DNA from: Psychroserpens sp041224425
Lineage (GTDB): Bacteria; Bacteroidota; Bacteroidia; Flavobacteriales; Flavobacteriaceae
Length of the DNA stretch: 64,000 nt
Direction of reading: 5' to 3'
Assembly: GCF_041224425.1 (NCBI RefSeq)
Contig: NZ_JBGFGL010000076.1
Location: 294,972-358,971, forward strand
Shown: positions 53,281-61,413 of the stretch, in pieces
Position numbering within the stretch: the stretch's first letter is position 1
Layout of the letters: each line of letters opens with the position of its first letter
The notes under the pieces: generated by a model
The model's database searches: none
Seen by the model: the letters and a program-made list of their open reading frames with translations, nothing else
What the model was told of the DNA's origin: nothing
Made by a program: the position numbers and the translations under genes

Positions 53281-53281
53281 T

Positions 53282-53788
53282 ATGAAAACCAACAGACCCA
53301 AAATAATTGTACCTCGTGAAGGCATGGACACAATAGTTGACCTTTTATCTCTTTCAATTTTGATCTTGACTTTTGTGTATGTTGGACTTAACTATTCTGA
53401 ATTACCTGAAATCATTCCATCACATTTTAATGCTAAAGGAAAAGTCGATGGTTATAGTGAAAAGATTTTAATTTGGTTAGTACCTATTATTGCTATGGTG
53501 TTATTTATTGGTATGTTCATAATAAACAAATATCCACATCACCATAATTATATGGTTAATATCACTGAAGACAATGCGCTTAAGAATTATAGGTTCAGTA
53601 CTCGAATTATTAGATTCACCAATCTTTTTGTCATGCTTACGTTTGCATTTATAGCGTATTCTATGATACAAGCAGCAAACGGACAAAGCATTGCCATTGG
53701 TTCTTGGGTACTCCCTATCATTATTGGGTTTACTATCATCTTACCTATTGTTATTTTTGTCAACTATAAAAAAATTAATAAATCATGA
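53282..53788 (+). CDS. DUF1648 membrane protein
   Basis: A 168-residue membrane protein. A DUF1648 segment (about 22-75: DLLSLSILILTFVYVGLNYS, then LPEIIPSHFNAKGKVDGYSE) is followed by three more membrane helices (about 62-82, 105-125 and 135-155). The same domain occurs at the N-terminus of SdpI-type immunity proteins of Gram-positives, but here it stands without the SdpI domain. ATG 53282 follows directly on the DUF4177 stop; a longer frame from 53252 would overlap it. Overlaps the hydrolase start by 4 bases. Confidence 0.85.
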   Translation: MKTNRPKIIVPREGMDTIVDLLSLSILILTFVYVGLNYSELPEIIPSHFNAKGKVDGYSEKILIWLVPIIAMVLFIGMFIINKYPHHHNYMVNITEDNALKNYRFSTRIIRFTNLFVMLTFAFIAYSMIQAANGQSIAIGSWVLPIIIGFTIILPIVIFVNYKKINKS

Positions 53789-54720
53789 AATTTAAATTAT
53801 TAGCAATCGTTGCCTTATGTTTTAGTTTTTCTCATGCACAAGACAATTTCATATCTGAGGAGATTCTAGTTATGAATGACAGTATCCAGCTGCCAGGTAC
53901 GTTAACATATAATGCTGAATTGAAACAACAACCTTTATTGATCTTTGTAAGTGGTTCAGGAAATCCCGATCGTAACGGTAACCAACCACAATTTGGAGTC
54001 AACGGAAATTACATCAAGCAATTTTCTGAAGCGATGAATAAAAAAGGGATTGCTTTTTTTAGATATGATAAACGCAATGTGACCGCTTCAAACATTAAAT
54101 TTATAATGGAAAGTTATGAATTTCAAGATCTTGTGAATGATGTTTCAGCTGTTATTGATCAATTTAAAGACGACAAACGATTTAACAGTATCACACTCAT
54201 AGGTCATAGTCAGGGTTCTTTGGTGTCTATGATGGCTACTAATGAACATGTTGACAAATACATTTCATTGGCAGGAATTGGTGAATCTGTTGACAAAACG
54301 ATTATCAGACAGTACAACGCTCAAAGTCCAGAGTTAGCTAAAGTTGTGGCAGCTCACATCGATGAGTTAAAATCGAGTGGAACCATTGAGGACATCAACC
54401 CAATGCTAATGGGTTTGTTTGCCAAGCAAAACCATCAATTCTTAAAAAGTTATTTGAAACTCGATCCTACTGAAGAAATCAAAAATTTAGAAATTCCTAT
54501 TTTGGTGATTAACGGAACCAAAGACGTTCAAGTTGAAGTAAAAGATGCCGAAAACTTGCACAATGCCAATCCCGATTCAGAATTGGTTATAATAGATAAG
54601 ATGAACCATGTTCTAAAGGTCATTGAAAAAGATGAAGATAATTTAGCATCTTATATGTCGCCTGATTTTCCCCTTTCGGAAGCATTGGTAACAACCGTTG
54701 AAAAATTTATCAAAAAATAG
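53785..54720 (+). CDS. exported alpha/beta hydrolase, copy 2
   Basis: A 311-residue exported serine hydrolase with signal peptide (about 1-18, FSFSHAQ), nucleophile Ser in LIGHSQGSLVS, Asp in INGTKDVQVEV and His in IDKMNHVLKV. GSGNPDRNGNQPQFG forms the oxyanion loop. It is a clear paralogue of the protein encoded at 50893-51819, sharing FFRYDKR/SFRYDKR, YISLAG and GTKD, but here it is part of the SPFH operon (ATGA overlap with the DUF1648 gene). Substrate unknown. Confidence 0.88.
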   Translation: MKFKLLAIVALCFSFSHAQDNFISEEILVMNDSIQLPGTLTYNAELKQQPLLIFVSGSGNPDRNGNQPQFGVNGNYIKQFSEAMNKKGIAFFRYDKRNVTASNIKFIMESYEFQDLVNDVSAVIDQFKDDKRFNSITLIGHSQGSLVSMMATNEHVDKYISLAGIGESVDKTIIRQYNAQSPELAKVVAAHIDELKSSGTIEDINPMLMGLFAKQNHQFLKSYLKLDPTEEIKNLEIPILVINGTKDVQVEVKDAENLHNANPDSELVIIDKMNHVLKVIEKDEDNLASYMSPDFPLSEALVTTVEKFIKK

Positions 54721-54721
54721 C

Positions 54722-54895
54722 ATGGCAAAAAAGAAAGCATTTGCATTACGTATTAATGAAGATATGCTCAAGGCTATAGAAAAATGGGCTGCTGATGAAT
54801 TCAGAAGTACCAATGGCCAGATTGAGTGGATGCTAATGCAATACTTGAAAGATAAAAACAGACAACCAAAAAAGAAAAATGAAAGCGACTCTTAA
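54722..54895 (+). CDS. Arc-family ribbon-helix-helix DNA-binding protein
   Basis: A 57-residue protein with the Arc fold pattern: a beta strand KKAFALRINEDML, helix A KAIEKWAADEF, turn RSTNGQ and helix B IEWMLMQYLKDK, followed by a Lys-rich tail. It should dimerise and bind DNA through the strand. It is the last gene of the SPFH operon and so may autoregulate it. ATG 54722 gives the MAKKKAF start; a terminator hairpin overlaps its stop codon (54882-54908). Confidence 0.85.
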   Translation: MAKKKAFALRINEDMLKAIEKWAADEFRSTNGQIEWMLMQYLKDKNRQPKKKNESDS

Positions 54896-54908
54896 TGTCG
54901 CTTTTTTT
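54882..54908 (+). terminator. terminator overlapping the Arc-family gene stop codon
   Basis: AAAGCGAC-TCTTAAT-GTCGCTTT plus T-run. The loop contains the TAA of the Arc-family gene, and the right arm contains the ATG of an over-long upstream start for the DUF819 gene, ruling that start out. Confidence 0.88.
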
Positions 54909-54925
54909 ATGCGCATTTATTTTGG

Positions 54926-54933
54926 TATTTTGC
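54926..54933 (+). promoter_or_regulatory. possible -7 element of the DUF819 gene
   Basis: TATTTTGC is one T short of TAnnTTTGC; 18 bases to the ATG at 54952. It lies after the terminator at 54882-54908, so a promoter is required here. Confidence 0.35.
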
Positions 54934-54951
54934 AGCTTTAAAAATTTCTAT

Positions 54952-56277
54952 ATGGATACTACGCAATTAACTGAAGTAAAACCTTTTTTCACTGATGATA
55001 CCATTGTTTTTGGATTATTAATGCTAATGTTAGGGTTTGTTTTTTACACCTCTACAAGTGAAAACAGCATTTGGAAAAAGTTTTACAAATATGTTCCAGC
55101 GTTACTAATGGCGTATATGCTACCAGCAGCTTTAACCACCTTTGGAATAATTGCACCAGAATGGGGAATGGAAAACAATCAAGGTACCTTAGTAGAAGTT
55201 ACCGGAAAATCTCAAGCCTATTACATTGCGAGTCGATTTATGCTTCCAGCCGCATTGGTTCTTATGACTATAAGTATCGATTTAAAAGCCGTTTTTAATT
55301 TGGGCTGGAAAGCTTTAGCTATGTTTGGTACTGGTACATTAGGAATTATTATAGGTGGTCCAATTGCTGTATTTTTAATTGCATTGGTATCTCCTGAAAC
55401 TGTAGGAGGCGCTGGAGCTGATGCGGTTTGGAGAGGTTTAGCTACTCTTGCAGGAAGCTGGATTGGTGGTGGTGCCAATCAAGCAGCTATGCTTGAAATT
55501 TACGAGTATAACACTGCAAATTATGCAGGTATGGTTATTGTTGATATTGTTGTTGCTAATATTTGGATGGCGATTCTTCTGCTAGGTATTGGAAAACAAA
55601 AGAAAATTGACAAATGGCTAAAAGCAGATAATAGTTCTATTGAGACCTTAAAGGAAAAAGTATCGAGTTATGCTGCCAGTATCTCAAGGACTCCATCGCT
55701 TGCAGATTTCATGGTTATTTTGGGTGTTGCATTTACGGTTGTTGGGATTTCTCATTTTGGAGCAAACGAAATTTCTGAATTTTTAACCTCTAATGTTGAA
55801 GCTGTAAGTGATAAAAAATCGGCCTGGTCATCATTTGGATCGCAATTTTTCTGGATGATTTCAATAGCCACCATTCTAGGCATTATATTGTCATTTACAA
55901 AACTGAAAAAATATGAAGGTGCTGGTGCAAGTAAAATAGGGAGTGTCTTTATTTATATTCTTGTAGCCTCTATAGGCATGAAAATGGACCTTACTAAAAT
56001 TGTCGATAACCCAGGATTAATAGTGGTTGGTTTAGTTTGGATGGCGATTCACGTTGCTTTACTGTTTTTAGTTGCAAAACTGATTAGAGCACCATATTTC
56101 TTCTTAGCTGTTGGAAGTAAAGCTAATATTGGAGGTGCAGCATCTGCTCCTGTTGTAGCCGCTGCATTCCATCCGTCTTTGGCAACTGTAGGTGTTTTAT
56201 TAGCAGTTTTTGGATATGTCGTTGGAACCTATGGTGCAATGCTTACTGCTGAATTAATGAGACTGGTTGCTCCATAA
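54952..56277 (+). CDS. DUF819 family membrane protein
   Basis: A 441-residue polytopic membrane protein (about ten or more helices) of the DUF819 family, permease-like proteins of unconfirmed substrate. It shows family sequences GTGTLGIIIGGPIAVFLIAL, LAGSWIGGGANQAAMLEIYE and VGSKANIGGAASAPVVAAAF in two related halves. An ATG at 54895 would put the start inside the terminator of the previous operon, so the ATG at 54952 (MDTTQLTE), next to a possible promoter, is taken. The DUF4369 lipoprotein gene follows after 24 bases. Confidence 0.88.
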   Translation: MDTTQLTEVKPFFTDDTIVFGLLMLMLGFVFYTSTSENSIWKKFYKYVPALLMAYMLPAALTTFGIIAPEWGMENNQGTLVEVTGKSQAYYIASRFMLPAALVLMTISIDLKAVFNLGWKALAMFGTGTLGIIIGGPIAVFLIALVSPETVGGAGADAVWRGLATLAGSWIGGGANQAAMLEIYEYNTANYAGMVIVDIVVANIWMAILLLGIGKQKKIDKWLKADNSSIETLKEKVSSYAASISRTPSLADFMVILGVAFTVVGISHFGANEISEFLTSNVEAVSDKKSAWSSFGSQFFWMISIATILGIILSFTKLKKYEGAGASKIGSVFIYILVASIGMKMDLTKIVDNPGLIVVGLVWMAIHVALLFLVAKLIRAPYFFLAVGSKANIGGAASAPVVAAAFHPSLATVGVLLAVFGYVVGTYGAMLTAELMRLVAP

Positions 56278-56301
56278 CTTAATTAACATTTTATATTTCA
56301 C

Positions 56302-57000
56302 ATGACAAAAACCTACAAATTTCTAAGTTTCATAGTTGTAATCTTGCTGTGTATTTCTTGTGAAAAAGACAAGAAGACAAACTTTACACTAAAAGGCTAT
56401 GTAAAAGGTTTAAAAAAGGGCACTGTTTACTTACAGAAGCTCAATGATACGCTTATGGTAACTTTGGATTCCCTTGAAATCAAAGGCGATCCTAATTTTG
56501 AACTATCTGCCAATATTAGCGAACCTGAACTCTTTATTCTGAAACTCGACAAAAATGATGACCAAGAAAACTGGGTGACCTTTTTTGCAGATACTGGTAC
56601 TACTAAAATCACTTCAACTCGAAAGTTGTTTAACTTTAATGCTAAAGTGCAAGGCTCTGAACAACAAAAGGTTTTAGAGGAATACAAAACAACGCTATCA
56701 AAGCTAAACAATAGAAACCTTGATAGGCTTCAGGAAAATTTTGAAAACAATACAGGCAAGACTATTTTAGAGCAACAATTGCAGTTTACCAAACAAAAGT
56801 ACAGCTATACGATTAACTTTGCCATAAATCATAATGATAGTGAAGTGGCTCCTTACTTAGCCCTTTACGAAATTCCAAATACATCAACCTTATATTTAGA
56901 TAGCATCTACAATTCTTTAACCGATCGTATCAAAACATCTAAGTACGGAAAGCTATTAAAAGAAAACATAGCCTTGCGAAAAACAAAAGACAGTATATAA
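56302..57000 (+). CDS. DUF4369 lipoprotein
   Basis: A 232-residue lipoprotein (C20 in ILLCISCEKD). A DUF4369 beta-sandwich (about 27-125: FTLKGYVKGLKKGTVYLQKL, LDSLEIKGDPNFELSANISE, WVTFFADTGTTKIT) is followed by a helical segment. In many Bacteroidota this domain precedes a thioredoxin-like domain; here the protein stops before any CxxC, so it is a DUF4369-only form. It ends at a terminator and tRNA-Thr follows on the other strand. Confidence 0.85.
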   Translation: MTKTYKFLSFIVVILLCISCEKDKKTNFTLKGYVKGLKKGTVYLQKLNDTLMVTLDSLEIKGDPNFELSANISEPELFILKLDKNDDQENWVTFFADTGTTKITSTRKLFNFNAKVQGSEQQKVLEEYKTTLSKLNNRNLDRLQENFENNTGKTILEQQLQFTKQKYSYTINFAINHNDSEVAPYLALYEIPNTSTLYLDSIYNSLTDRIKTSKYGKLLKENIALRKTKDSI

Positions 57001-57030
57001 AAAAATCCAACCAAACGGTTGGATTTTTTT
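57001..57030. terminator. bidirectional terminator
   Basis: AATCCAACC-AAAC-GGTTGGATT (57004-57025), flanked by A-run and T7; it sits between the DUF4369 gene and the minus-strand tRNA. Confidence 0.93.
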
Positions 57031-57035
57031 GTTTG

Positions 57036-57109
57036 AGCCGATAGAGGGACTCGAACCCACGACCTGCTGATTACAAATCAGCTGCTCTAGCCAGCTGAGC
57101 TATATCGGC
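57036..57109 (-). tRNA. tRNA-Thr (anticodon TGT)
   Basis: A 74-nt cloverleaf on the minus strand. Acceptor stem GCCGATA/TATCGGC, D arm GCTC...GAGC, anticodon stem GCTGA/TCAGC around TTTGTAA (anticodon TGT), variable loop AGGTC, T arm GTGGG-TTCGAGT-CCCTC with one U-U mismatch, discriminator T. The CCA end is not encoded. Confidence 0.97.
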
Positions 57110-57167
57110 TTTTAAGCCTGCAAATATAATCTTGAAATTTATTTTTGCAAATAGCTCTTTAAAAAAG

Positions 57168-57434
57168 TTACAATTTATTTACTTTTTCAATAAGGTCTCG
57201 TCCTCTACTTTCAAGTTCACTTCTTACCGATTGGAAGTGTGCTTTCTTGTTTTCAATATTTTTCGCGTTAACTTTTGCAATCAACTCATCAAAGGTCTCA
57301 ATAGCTTCATCAATAATTGCCTCACTTTTCTTTGTATCTTTGTCTGTGTTTGAATATTCCCAAACATAAACCGCTTCAATAATATCGCCTAAAACAAAAT
57401 TGATATCTTTTTTTAGGTCTCTAACATTTGCCAT
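57168..57434 (-). CDS. small helical conserved hypothetical protein
   Basis: An 88-residue, wholly helical, charged cytoplasmic protein (MANVRDLKKDINFVLGDIIE ... AKVNAKNIENKKAHFQSVRS). No known domain; proteins of this type occur in many flavobacteria, which is recollection rather than a search. A TAATTTTG promoter element at 57457-57464 serves it from within the end of manA. Function unknown; coiled-coil association is possible. Confidence 0.8.
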   Translation of the reverse strand: MANVRDLKKDINFVLGDIIEAVYVWEYSNTDKDTKKSEAIIDEAIETFDELIAKVNAKNIENKKAHFQSVRSELESRGRDLIEKVNKL

Positions 57435-57456
57435 ATTTAATAAAATTTATTTGGTA

Positions 57457-57464
57457 CAAAATTA
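57457..57464 (-). promoter_or_regulatory. -7 element of the 88-residue protein gene
   Basis: Minus-strand TAATTTTG fits TAnnTTTG. It overlaps the manA stop codon; 22 bases to the ATG at 57434. Confidence 0.5.
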
Positions 57465-58433
57465 CACATAAACTTCCAATAGCTTAGCATTGGAACTTGA
57501 TATTTTATAAGTTTCAACTGCTGCTGGAAGCAATATTGTCTCTCCTTTTGAAATGAACTCTGAAGCGTTTTCCGTTTCAATCAAAGCCTTACCTTCAACA
57601 CACATGTATATATGAAACGAATCTTTATTGTTTAATTTCAATAACGGTTCGGTAACATGTAAAAAATTGGTCGTAAAATAAGGGCAACTTACCATCTTAT
57701 TGACTGTATTTTCTTCCTTTTTATATACAACTCGGAAATCATTCTCCATATTGAAATCAAAAGCATCAATAGCTAAATCATTATGGAGTTCTCGTTCGTT
57801 ACCATGATCATCAACTCGATCCCAATCATAAACACGATAGGTGATATCACTGGTTTGCTGAATTTCAGCCAATAACACGCCAGCTCCAATAGCATGGATA
57901 CGACCAGCTTCAATGAAATATGTATCACCAGATTTGACCTTATCAAAATTCAAAATTTCGGTAAGTGACTTTTCTTTTAAATGCTTGAGATACGTATCTG
58001 AATCCATTTTTTGATTAAATCCAACGATAAGATTTGCATCTTTATCAGCTTGCATCACATACCACATTTCTGTTTTTCCAAAGGAATCATGACGTTCAGA
58101 AGCTAAATCATCATTGGGATGCAACTGAATGGACAGATCAGACTTGGCATCAATAAATTTGATTAAAAGTGGGAATTTTTTTCCGAAGAGCTCAAAATTT
58201 TTCTTTCCTAATAGGTGGTGAGTATAGTCTTCAAGCAATGACTTAAGTGAACGGTTTTTTAAAGCACCGTTGATAACTACTGAAATATCGCCTTCAACGT
58301 CACTAACTTCCCAACTCTCACCAATGTTGTTCAGATCACTGCTTTTGTTTAAAGTTGTCATTAGCTTATTTCCTCCCCAAATCTTTTCCTTTAGGATTGG
58401 CTTAAACTTTATAGGATAGCATATCTCTTTCAT
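57462..58433 (-). CDS. manA: class I mannose-6-phosphate isomerase
   Basis: A 323-residue zinc enzyme interconverting mannose-6-phosphate and fructose-6-phosphate, feeding GDP-mannose and glycan synthesis. Seen: KFKPILKEKIWGGNKL, GESWEVSDVEGDISVV, the zinc/active site FIDAKSDLSIQLHPNDDLAS, YFIEAGRIHAIGAGVLLAEI, YRVYDWDRVD, and a C-terminal cupin segment. It is the last gene of a minus-strand operon after queD, whose stop shares one base with its start. Confidence 0.95.
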   Translation of the reverse strand: MKEICYPIKFKPILKEKIWGGNKLMTTLNKSSDLNNIGESWEVSDVEGDISVVINGALKNRSLKSLLEDYTHHLLGKKNFELFGKKFPLLIKFIDAKSDLSIQLHPNDDLASERHDSFGKTEMWYVMQADKDANLIVGFNQKMDSDTYLKHLKEKSLTEILNFDKVKSGDTYFIEAGRIHAIGAGVLLAEIQQTSDITYRVYDWDRVDDHGNERELHNDLAIDAFDFNMENDFRVVYKKEENTVNKMVSCPYFTTNFLHVTEPLLKLNNKDSFHIYMCVEGKALIETENASEFISKGETILLPAAVETYKISSSNAKLLEVYV

Positions 58434-58840
58434 TATCCTGAATAGCTTACAAAATTTCGAGGGGTTTCATAAAGGGTAACCTCAAGATCAAAATCAGGTT
58501 TTAATCTCGGCTTTATTTTATTATAAATCACTACAACAATGTTTTCGGCAGTAGGATTAAGTTCTTTAAATTCTGGGACTTCAAGATTTAAATTCTTGTG
58601 GTCAAAAGCATCCTCTACCTCTAATTTTATGATGTCTTTCAATTCTTTCATATCAATAACATAGCCAGTAACTGGGTCTATGTTTCCAGTAACACTAACT
58701 ATGAGTTCATAATTATGACCGTGAAAATTTGGATTGTTGCATTTCCCAAAAACCGCATCATTTTTTTCAAAGCTCCAATCTTTTCTATAAAGACGATGCG
58801 CTGCGTTAAAGTGCGCCTTTCTACTTACTGTCACTCTCAT
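58433..58840 (-). CDS. queD: 6-carboxytetrahydropterin synthase / 6-pyruvoyl-tetrahydropterin synthase-type
   Basis: A 135-residue T-fold enzyme, probably QueD of queuosine synthesis. Seen: zinc His ligands in KAHFNAAHRLY and NFHGHNYEL, the catalytic Cys in FGKCNNPNFHGH, the middle GYVIDMKELKDIIKLEVEDA, and LNPTAENIVVVIYNKI with the substrate-anchoring Glu. Sequence alone does not separate QueD from tetrahydrobiopterin-type synthases. It overlaps idi by 4 bases and manA by 1 base. Confidence 0.9.
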   Translation of the reverse strand: MRVTVSRKAHFNAAHRLYRKDWSFEKNDAVFGKCNNPNFHGHNYELIVSVTGNIDPVTGYVIDMKELKDIIKLEVEDAFDHKNLNLEVPEFKELNPTAENIVVVIYNKIKPRLKPDFDLEVTLYETPRNFVSYSG

Positions 58841-59364
58841 ATCTTCGCTAGATTTATATGGTCATAAAACTTTTCAAAAATGATTTTAAACCAAGCCGTA
58901 TACTGTTCAGGATTTAACTCAATATCAACCTTTACAGCTTCCAATGGCATCCATTTCCATTCATGGACTTCCTCTAGATTTATTTTTGGTTCTTCATTAT
59001 AATACCCAACCAAAATATGGTCAAACTCATGTTCGGTTAAACCATTATCAAAAGGTGCTTTATAGATAAAAGACGTTGTTTCTTTTAAATCCGTCACAAA
59101 TCCCATTTCTTCTTGAAGACGGCGTTTTCCCGCCTCAAGATTACTCTCACCTACACGTTGGTGACTACAACAAGTATTGGTCCATAACAAAGGTGAATGG
59201 TATTTATGCTTTGCGCGCTGTTGCAGCATGAGCTCATTATTATCATTAAAAACAAAAACAGAAAATGCGCGATGGAGACATGCTTTTTCATGGGCTTCCA
59301 TTTTAGGCATGGTTCCTATTTGTTCGTCTTTTTCGTTGACAAGAATTACGAGTTCTTCCTTCAT
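58837..59364 (-). CDS. idi: isopentenyl-diphosphate delta-isomerase, type 1
   Basis: A 175-residue Nudix-fold enzyme that interconverts isopentenyl and dimethylallyl diphosphate for isoprenoid synthesis. Catalytic Cys in LLWTNTCCSHQRVGES and Glu in GLTEHEFDHILVG; the Nudix-like RRLQEEMGF segment and EVHEWKWMPLEAV are also present. ATG 59364 (MKEELVILVNEKDEQ) is chosen; an in-frame ATG six codons upstream would lie within the promoter. First gene of the idi-queD-manA operon. Confidence 0.95.
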   Translation of the reverse strand: MKEELVILVNEKDEQIGTMPKMEAHEKACLHRAFSVFVFNDNNELMLQQRAKHKYHSPLLWTNTCCSHQRVGESNLEAGKRRLQEEMGFVTDLKETTSFIYKAPFDNGLTEHEFDHILVGYYNEEPKINLEEVHEWKWMPLEAVKVDIELNPEQYTAWFKIIFEKFYDHINLAKI

Positions 59365-59370
59365 AGCAAA

Positions 59371-59378
59371 CAAAAATA
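59371..59378 (-). promoter_or_regulatory. -7 element of the idi operon
   Basis: Minus-strand TATTTTTG fits TAnnTTTG and ends 6 bases before the ATG at 59364: a near-leaderless transcript is predicted. Confidence 0.55.
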
Positions 59379-59410
59379 ACAACTAAATTTCTAAAAATGG
59401 TTGAGAAACA

Positions 59411-59440
59411 AAAAAGCTGCCTTCTAAAAAGCAGCTTTTT
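59411..59440. terminator. terminator of the sprF-ompA operon
   Basis: AAAAAGCTGC (59411-59420) pairs with GCAGCTTTTT (59431-59440) around a 10-base loop. It lies 20 bases beyond the stop of the OmpA-family gene. Confidence 0.85.
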
Positions 59441-59459
59441 AACTTTTATTTAATAGAAT

Positions 59460-61403
59460 TTACATTTTTACGATGATAAACTCACTACGTCTATTCAATT
59501 GGTGTTGTTCTTCGGTACAATCAGATGTATTGACCTCACAACCACAATCGTTAACCAATTGGGATTCACCATAACCCTTAGCTGTCAGTCTAGAGGCTTC
59601 GATTCCTTTTGAGATTAAATAATCTCTTGTTGATTGTGCTCTATTTTCAGACAGGCGCTCGTTGTAATCTGCAGGTCCACGACAATCGGTATGACTTTTA
59701 ATATCGACAATCATTTCAGGATATTGTTTCATAACCGCTAGTACTTTTTGAAGCTCTACTTCGGCATCATAACGAATCTCATATTTATCAAAATCAAAGT
59801 AAATAATAGGAATACCAAGTGTTTGAGCTAAATCGGTTCCCTCTCCTATACCTTTGACATCTTTCTCTAACTTTGGATTGATCACCAATTCCTGTTTCTT
59901 TTTTGGTGTTGTGAATCGTTCTTCAACCGTTTCGTAATTTTCAGCTTCAATTCGAATTAAATATTCTTTCTCACATTCTAATTCCTCAAACTTATAAGCA
60001 CCATCAGTACCAACCATTTGAGCATTGAGTGCGTTTCCATCAGCATCTAAGAGTGTTACTTTTGCGCCAACAATGATTTCATCAGTTTCTACATCTCTAA
60101 CAATCCCTTCAACTACTTGCTCACAATCAGGCATGATAAAGCTATAGATATCATCATCACCTTTTCCGCCATCTCTATTAGAAGTAAAAAAACCTTCCTT
60201 GGTGCCGATATTTTCGTAGTAGGCAAAATCATCTTTCGGACTATTGATAGGACGACCAATATTTTCCAAAATGAATTGTTGATTCAAGGCTCTTCGCTTT
60301 TCAAACTCCCTAATCACAAACACATCAAGTCCACCTAAACCAGTAAATCCATTTGACGAAAAGAACAAATCACCTTCAGAGTTGACATAAGGAAAAGACT
60401 CATGCCCTTCGGTATTTACAGAAGTCCCTAAATTGATTGGTTCGCCAAGTGTTCCATCAGGATTGATATCAACTTCAAAAATATCAGACTTCCCTAAAGT
60501 TCCAGGCATATCTGAAGCAAAATACATCTTTGTACCTGATAAATTAATTACAGGATGTGCTACACTGTATTCATCGCTATTAAAGTGAACAGGTTCAATA
60601 TTAGTCCATTCGCCTTCTTCCAAAGTTGCTTTAAAGATTTTAAGTCGATTAGTGCCATCCTCACTACTCTTATATTTCTTGTTGTAGTAGTTATTTCTTG
60701 TGAAATACATCACTTGATCGTTTGGAGTAAACGCTGCTGAAGATTCGTGAAACTTAGAGTTTATTTGTTCGTTATATGCTGTTGCTTCGGAATAAGAACC
60801 ATCTTCTTGCTTTACAGCCGAATACAAATCTAAAAATGGTTGTTCGTTCCATTTGTATTTTTTTCCGCCTCCTCTAGCTGAAGCAAACACGAGTTGGTCT
60901 TGATACTGCGTCGCACCAAAATCGGAAACTTCAGTATTGATGTCCATATTCTTTACTTCAAAATCTCGACTGGCTTCGTCAATCATTGACAAATAATCGA
61001 CTGTTGATGCAAATGCTTTTCCTCTAAGATCACTTCGGTCTGCTTGATGAAACTTTTTCATCCATTTATCAGACTCTGAATAATTTTCAGTGGCTTTTAA
61101 AGCCTGAGCATATCTAAAATAGTATTCAGGATCGAGATCATCTTCAGCCATGGTCATCAATTCACCATACCATTGAGCAGCCTCTTCCATTTGATTGTTG
61201 AAATAAAATGAATTAGCGAGTTTCTGTAAAAGATCTACTGTTTTATATCCATTTTCAGCAACTTCAAGTAAAATCTCGCTTGTTTTCACATAAGCAAGAT
61301 TATCATACTCTTTTCTAGCTTGTCTCACTTTTCCACGTTGTGCAAAGCCTGAAGTAATAAAGAGGCTTAGCATAAGTATAGATAATATTCTTTTTGTACT
61401 CAT
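59460..61403 (-). CDS. OmpA family protein with TPR, PD40 and regulatory domains
   Basis: A 647-residue outer-membrane-associated protein. Signal peptide about 1-21 (LFITSGFAQ), TPR-type helices (about 30-140), PD40/WD40-like beta-propeller strands (about 165-400; YPYVNSEGDLFFSSNGFTGL), a CarboxypepD_reg-like domain (about 420-500; ECEKEYLIRIEAENYETVEE), and a C-terminal OmpA peptidoglycan-binding domain (about 535-645; VDIKSHTDCRGPADYNERLS). This domain order is like the T9SS component PorE. The start at 61403 (MSTKRIL) is used; the longer frame from 61487 overlaps the sprF-like gene. Confidence 0.93.
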   Translation of the reverse strand: MSTKRILSILMLSLFITSGFAQRGKVRQARKEYDNLAYVKTSEILLEVAENGYKTVDLLQKLANSFYFNNQMEEAAQWYGELMTMAEDDLDPEYYFRYAQALKATENYSESDKWMKKFHQADRSDLRGKAFASTVDYLSMIDEASRDFEVKNMDINTEVSDFGATQYQDQLVFASARGGGKKYKWNEQPFLDLYSAVKQEDGSYSEATAYNEQINSKFHESSAAFTPNDQVMYFTRNNYYNKKYKSSEDGTNRLKIFKATLEEGEWTNIEPVHFNSDEYSVAHPVINLSGTKMYFASDMPGTLGKSDIFEVDINPDGTLGEPINLGTSVNTEGHESFPYVNSEGDLFFSSNGFTGLGGLDVFVIREFEKRRALNQQFILENIGRPINSPKDDFAYYENIGTKEGFFTSNRDGGKGDDDIYSFIMPDCEQVVEGIVRDVETDEIIVGAKVTLLDADGNALNAQMVGTDGAYKFEELECEKEYLIRIEAENYETVEERFTTPKKKQELVINPKLEKDVKGIGEGTDLAQTLGIPIIYFDFDKYEIRYDAEVELQKVLAVMKQYPEMIVDIKSHTDCRGPADYNERLSENRAQSTRDYLISKGIEASRLTAKGYGESQLVNDCGCEVNTSDCTEEQHQLNRRSEFIIVKM

Positions 61404-61413
61404 AATCTTTATT

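Noticed and set aside
52060..56277. Candidate antiphage defence island
   Set aside because: None of the genes is a nuclease, helicase, reverse transcriptase, TIR or other known effector; the operon looks like a membrane-function unit instead.
57036..57109. tRNA-Thr as an integration site of a mobile element
   Set aside because: No integrase, no direct repeat of the tRNA 3' end and no foreign-looking genes are found on either side.
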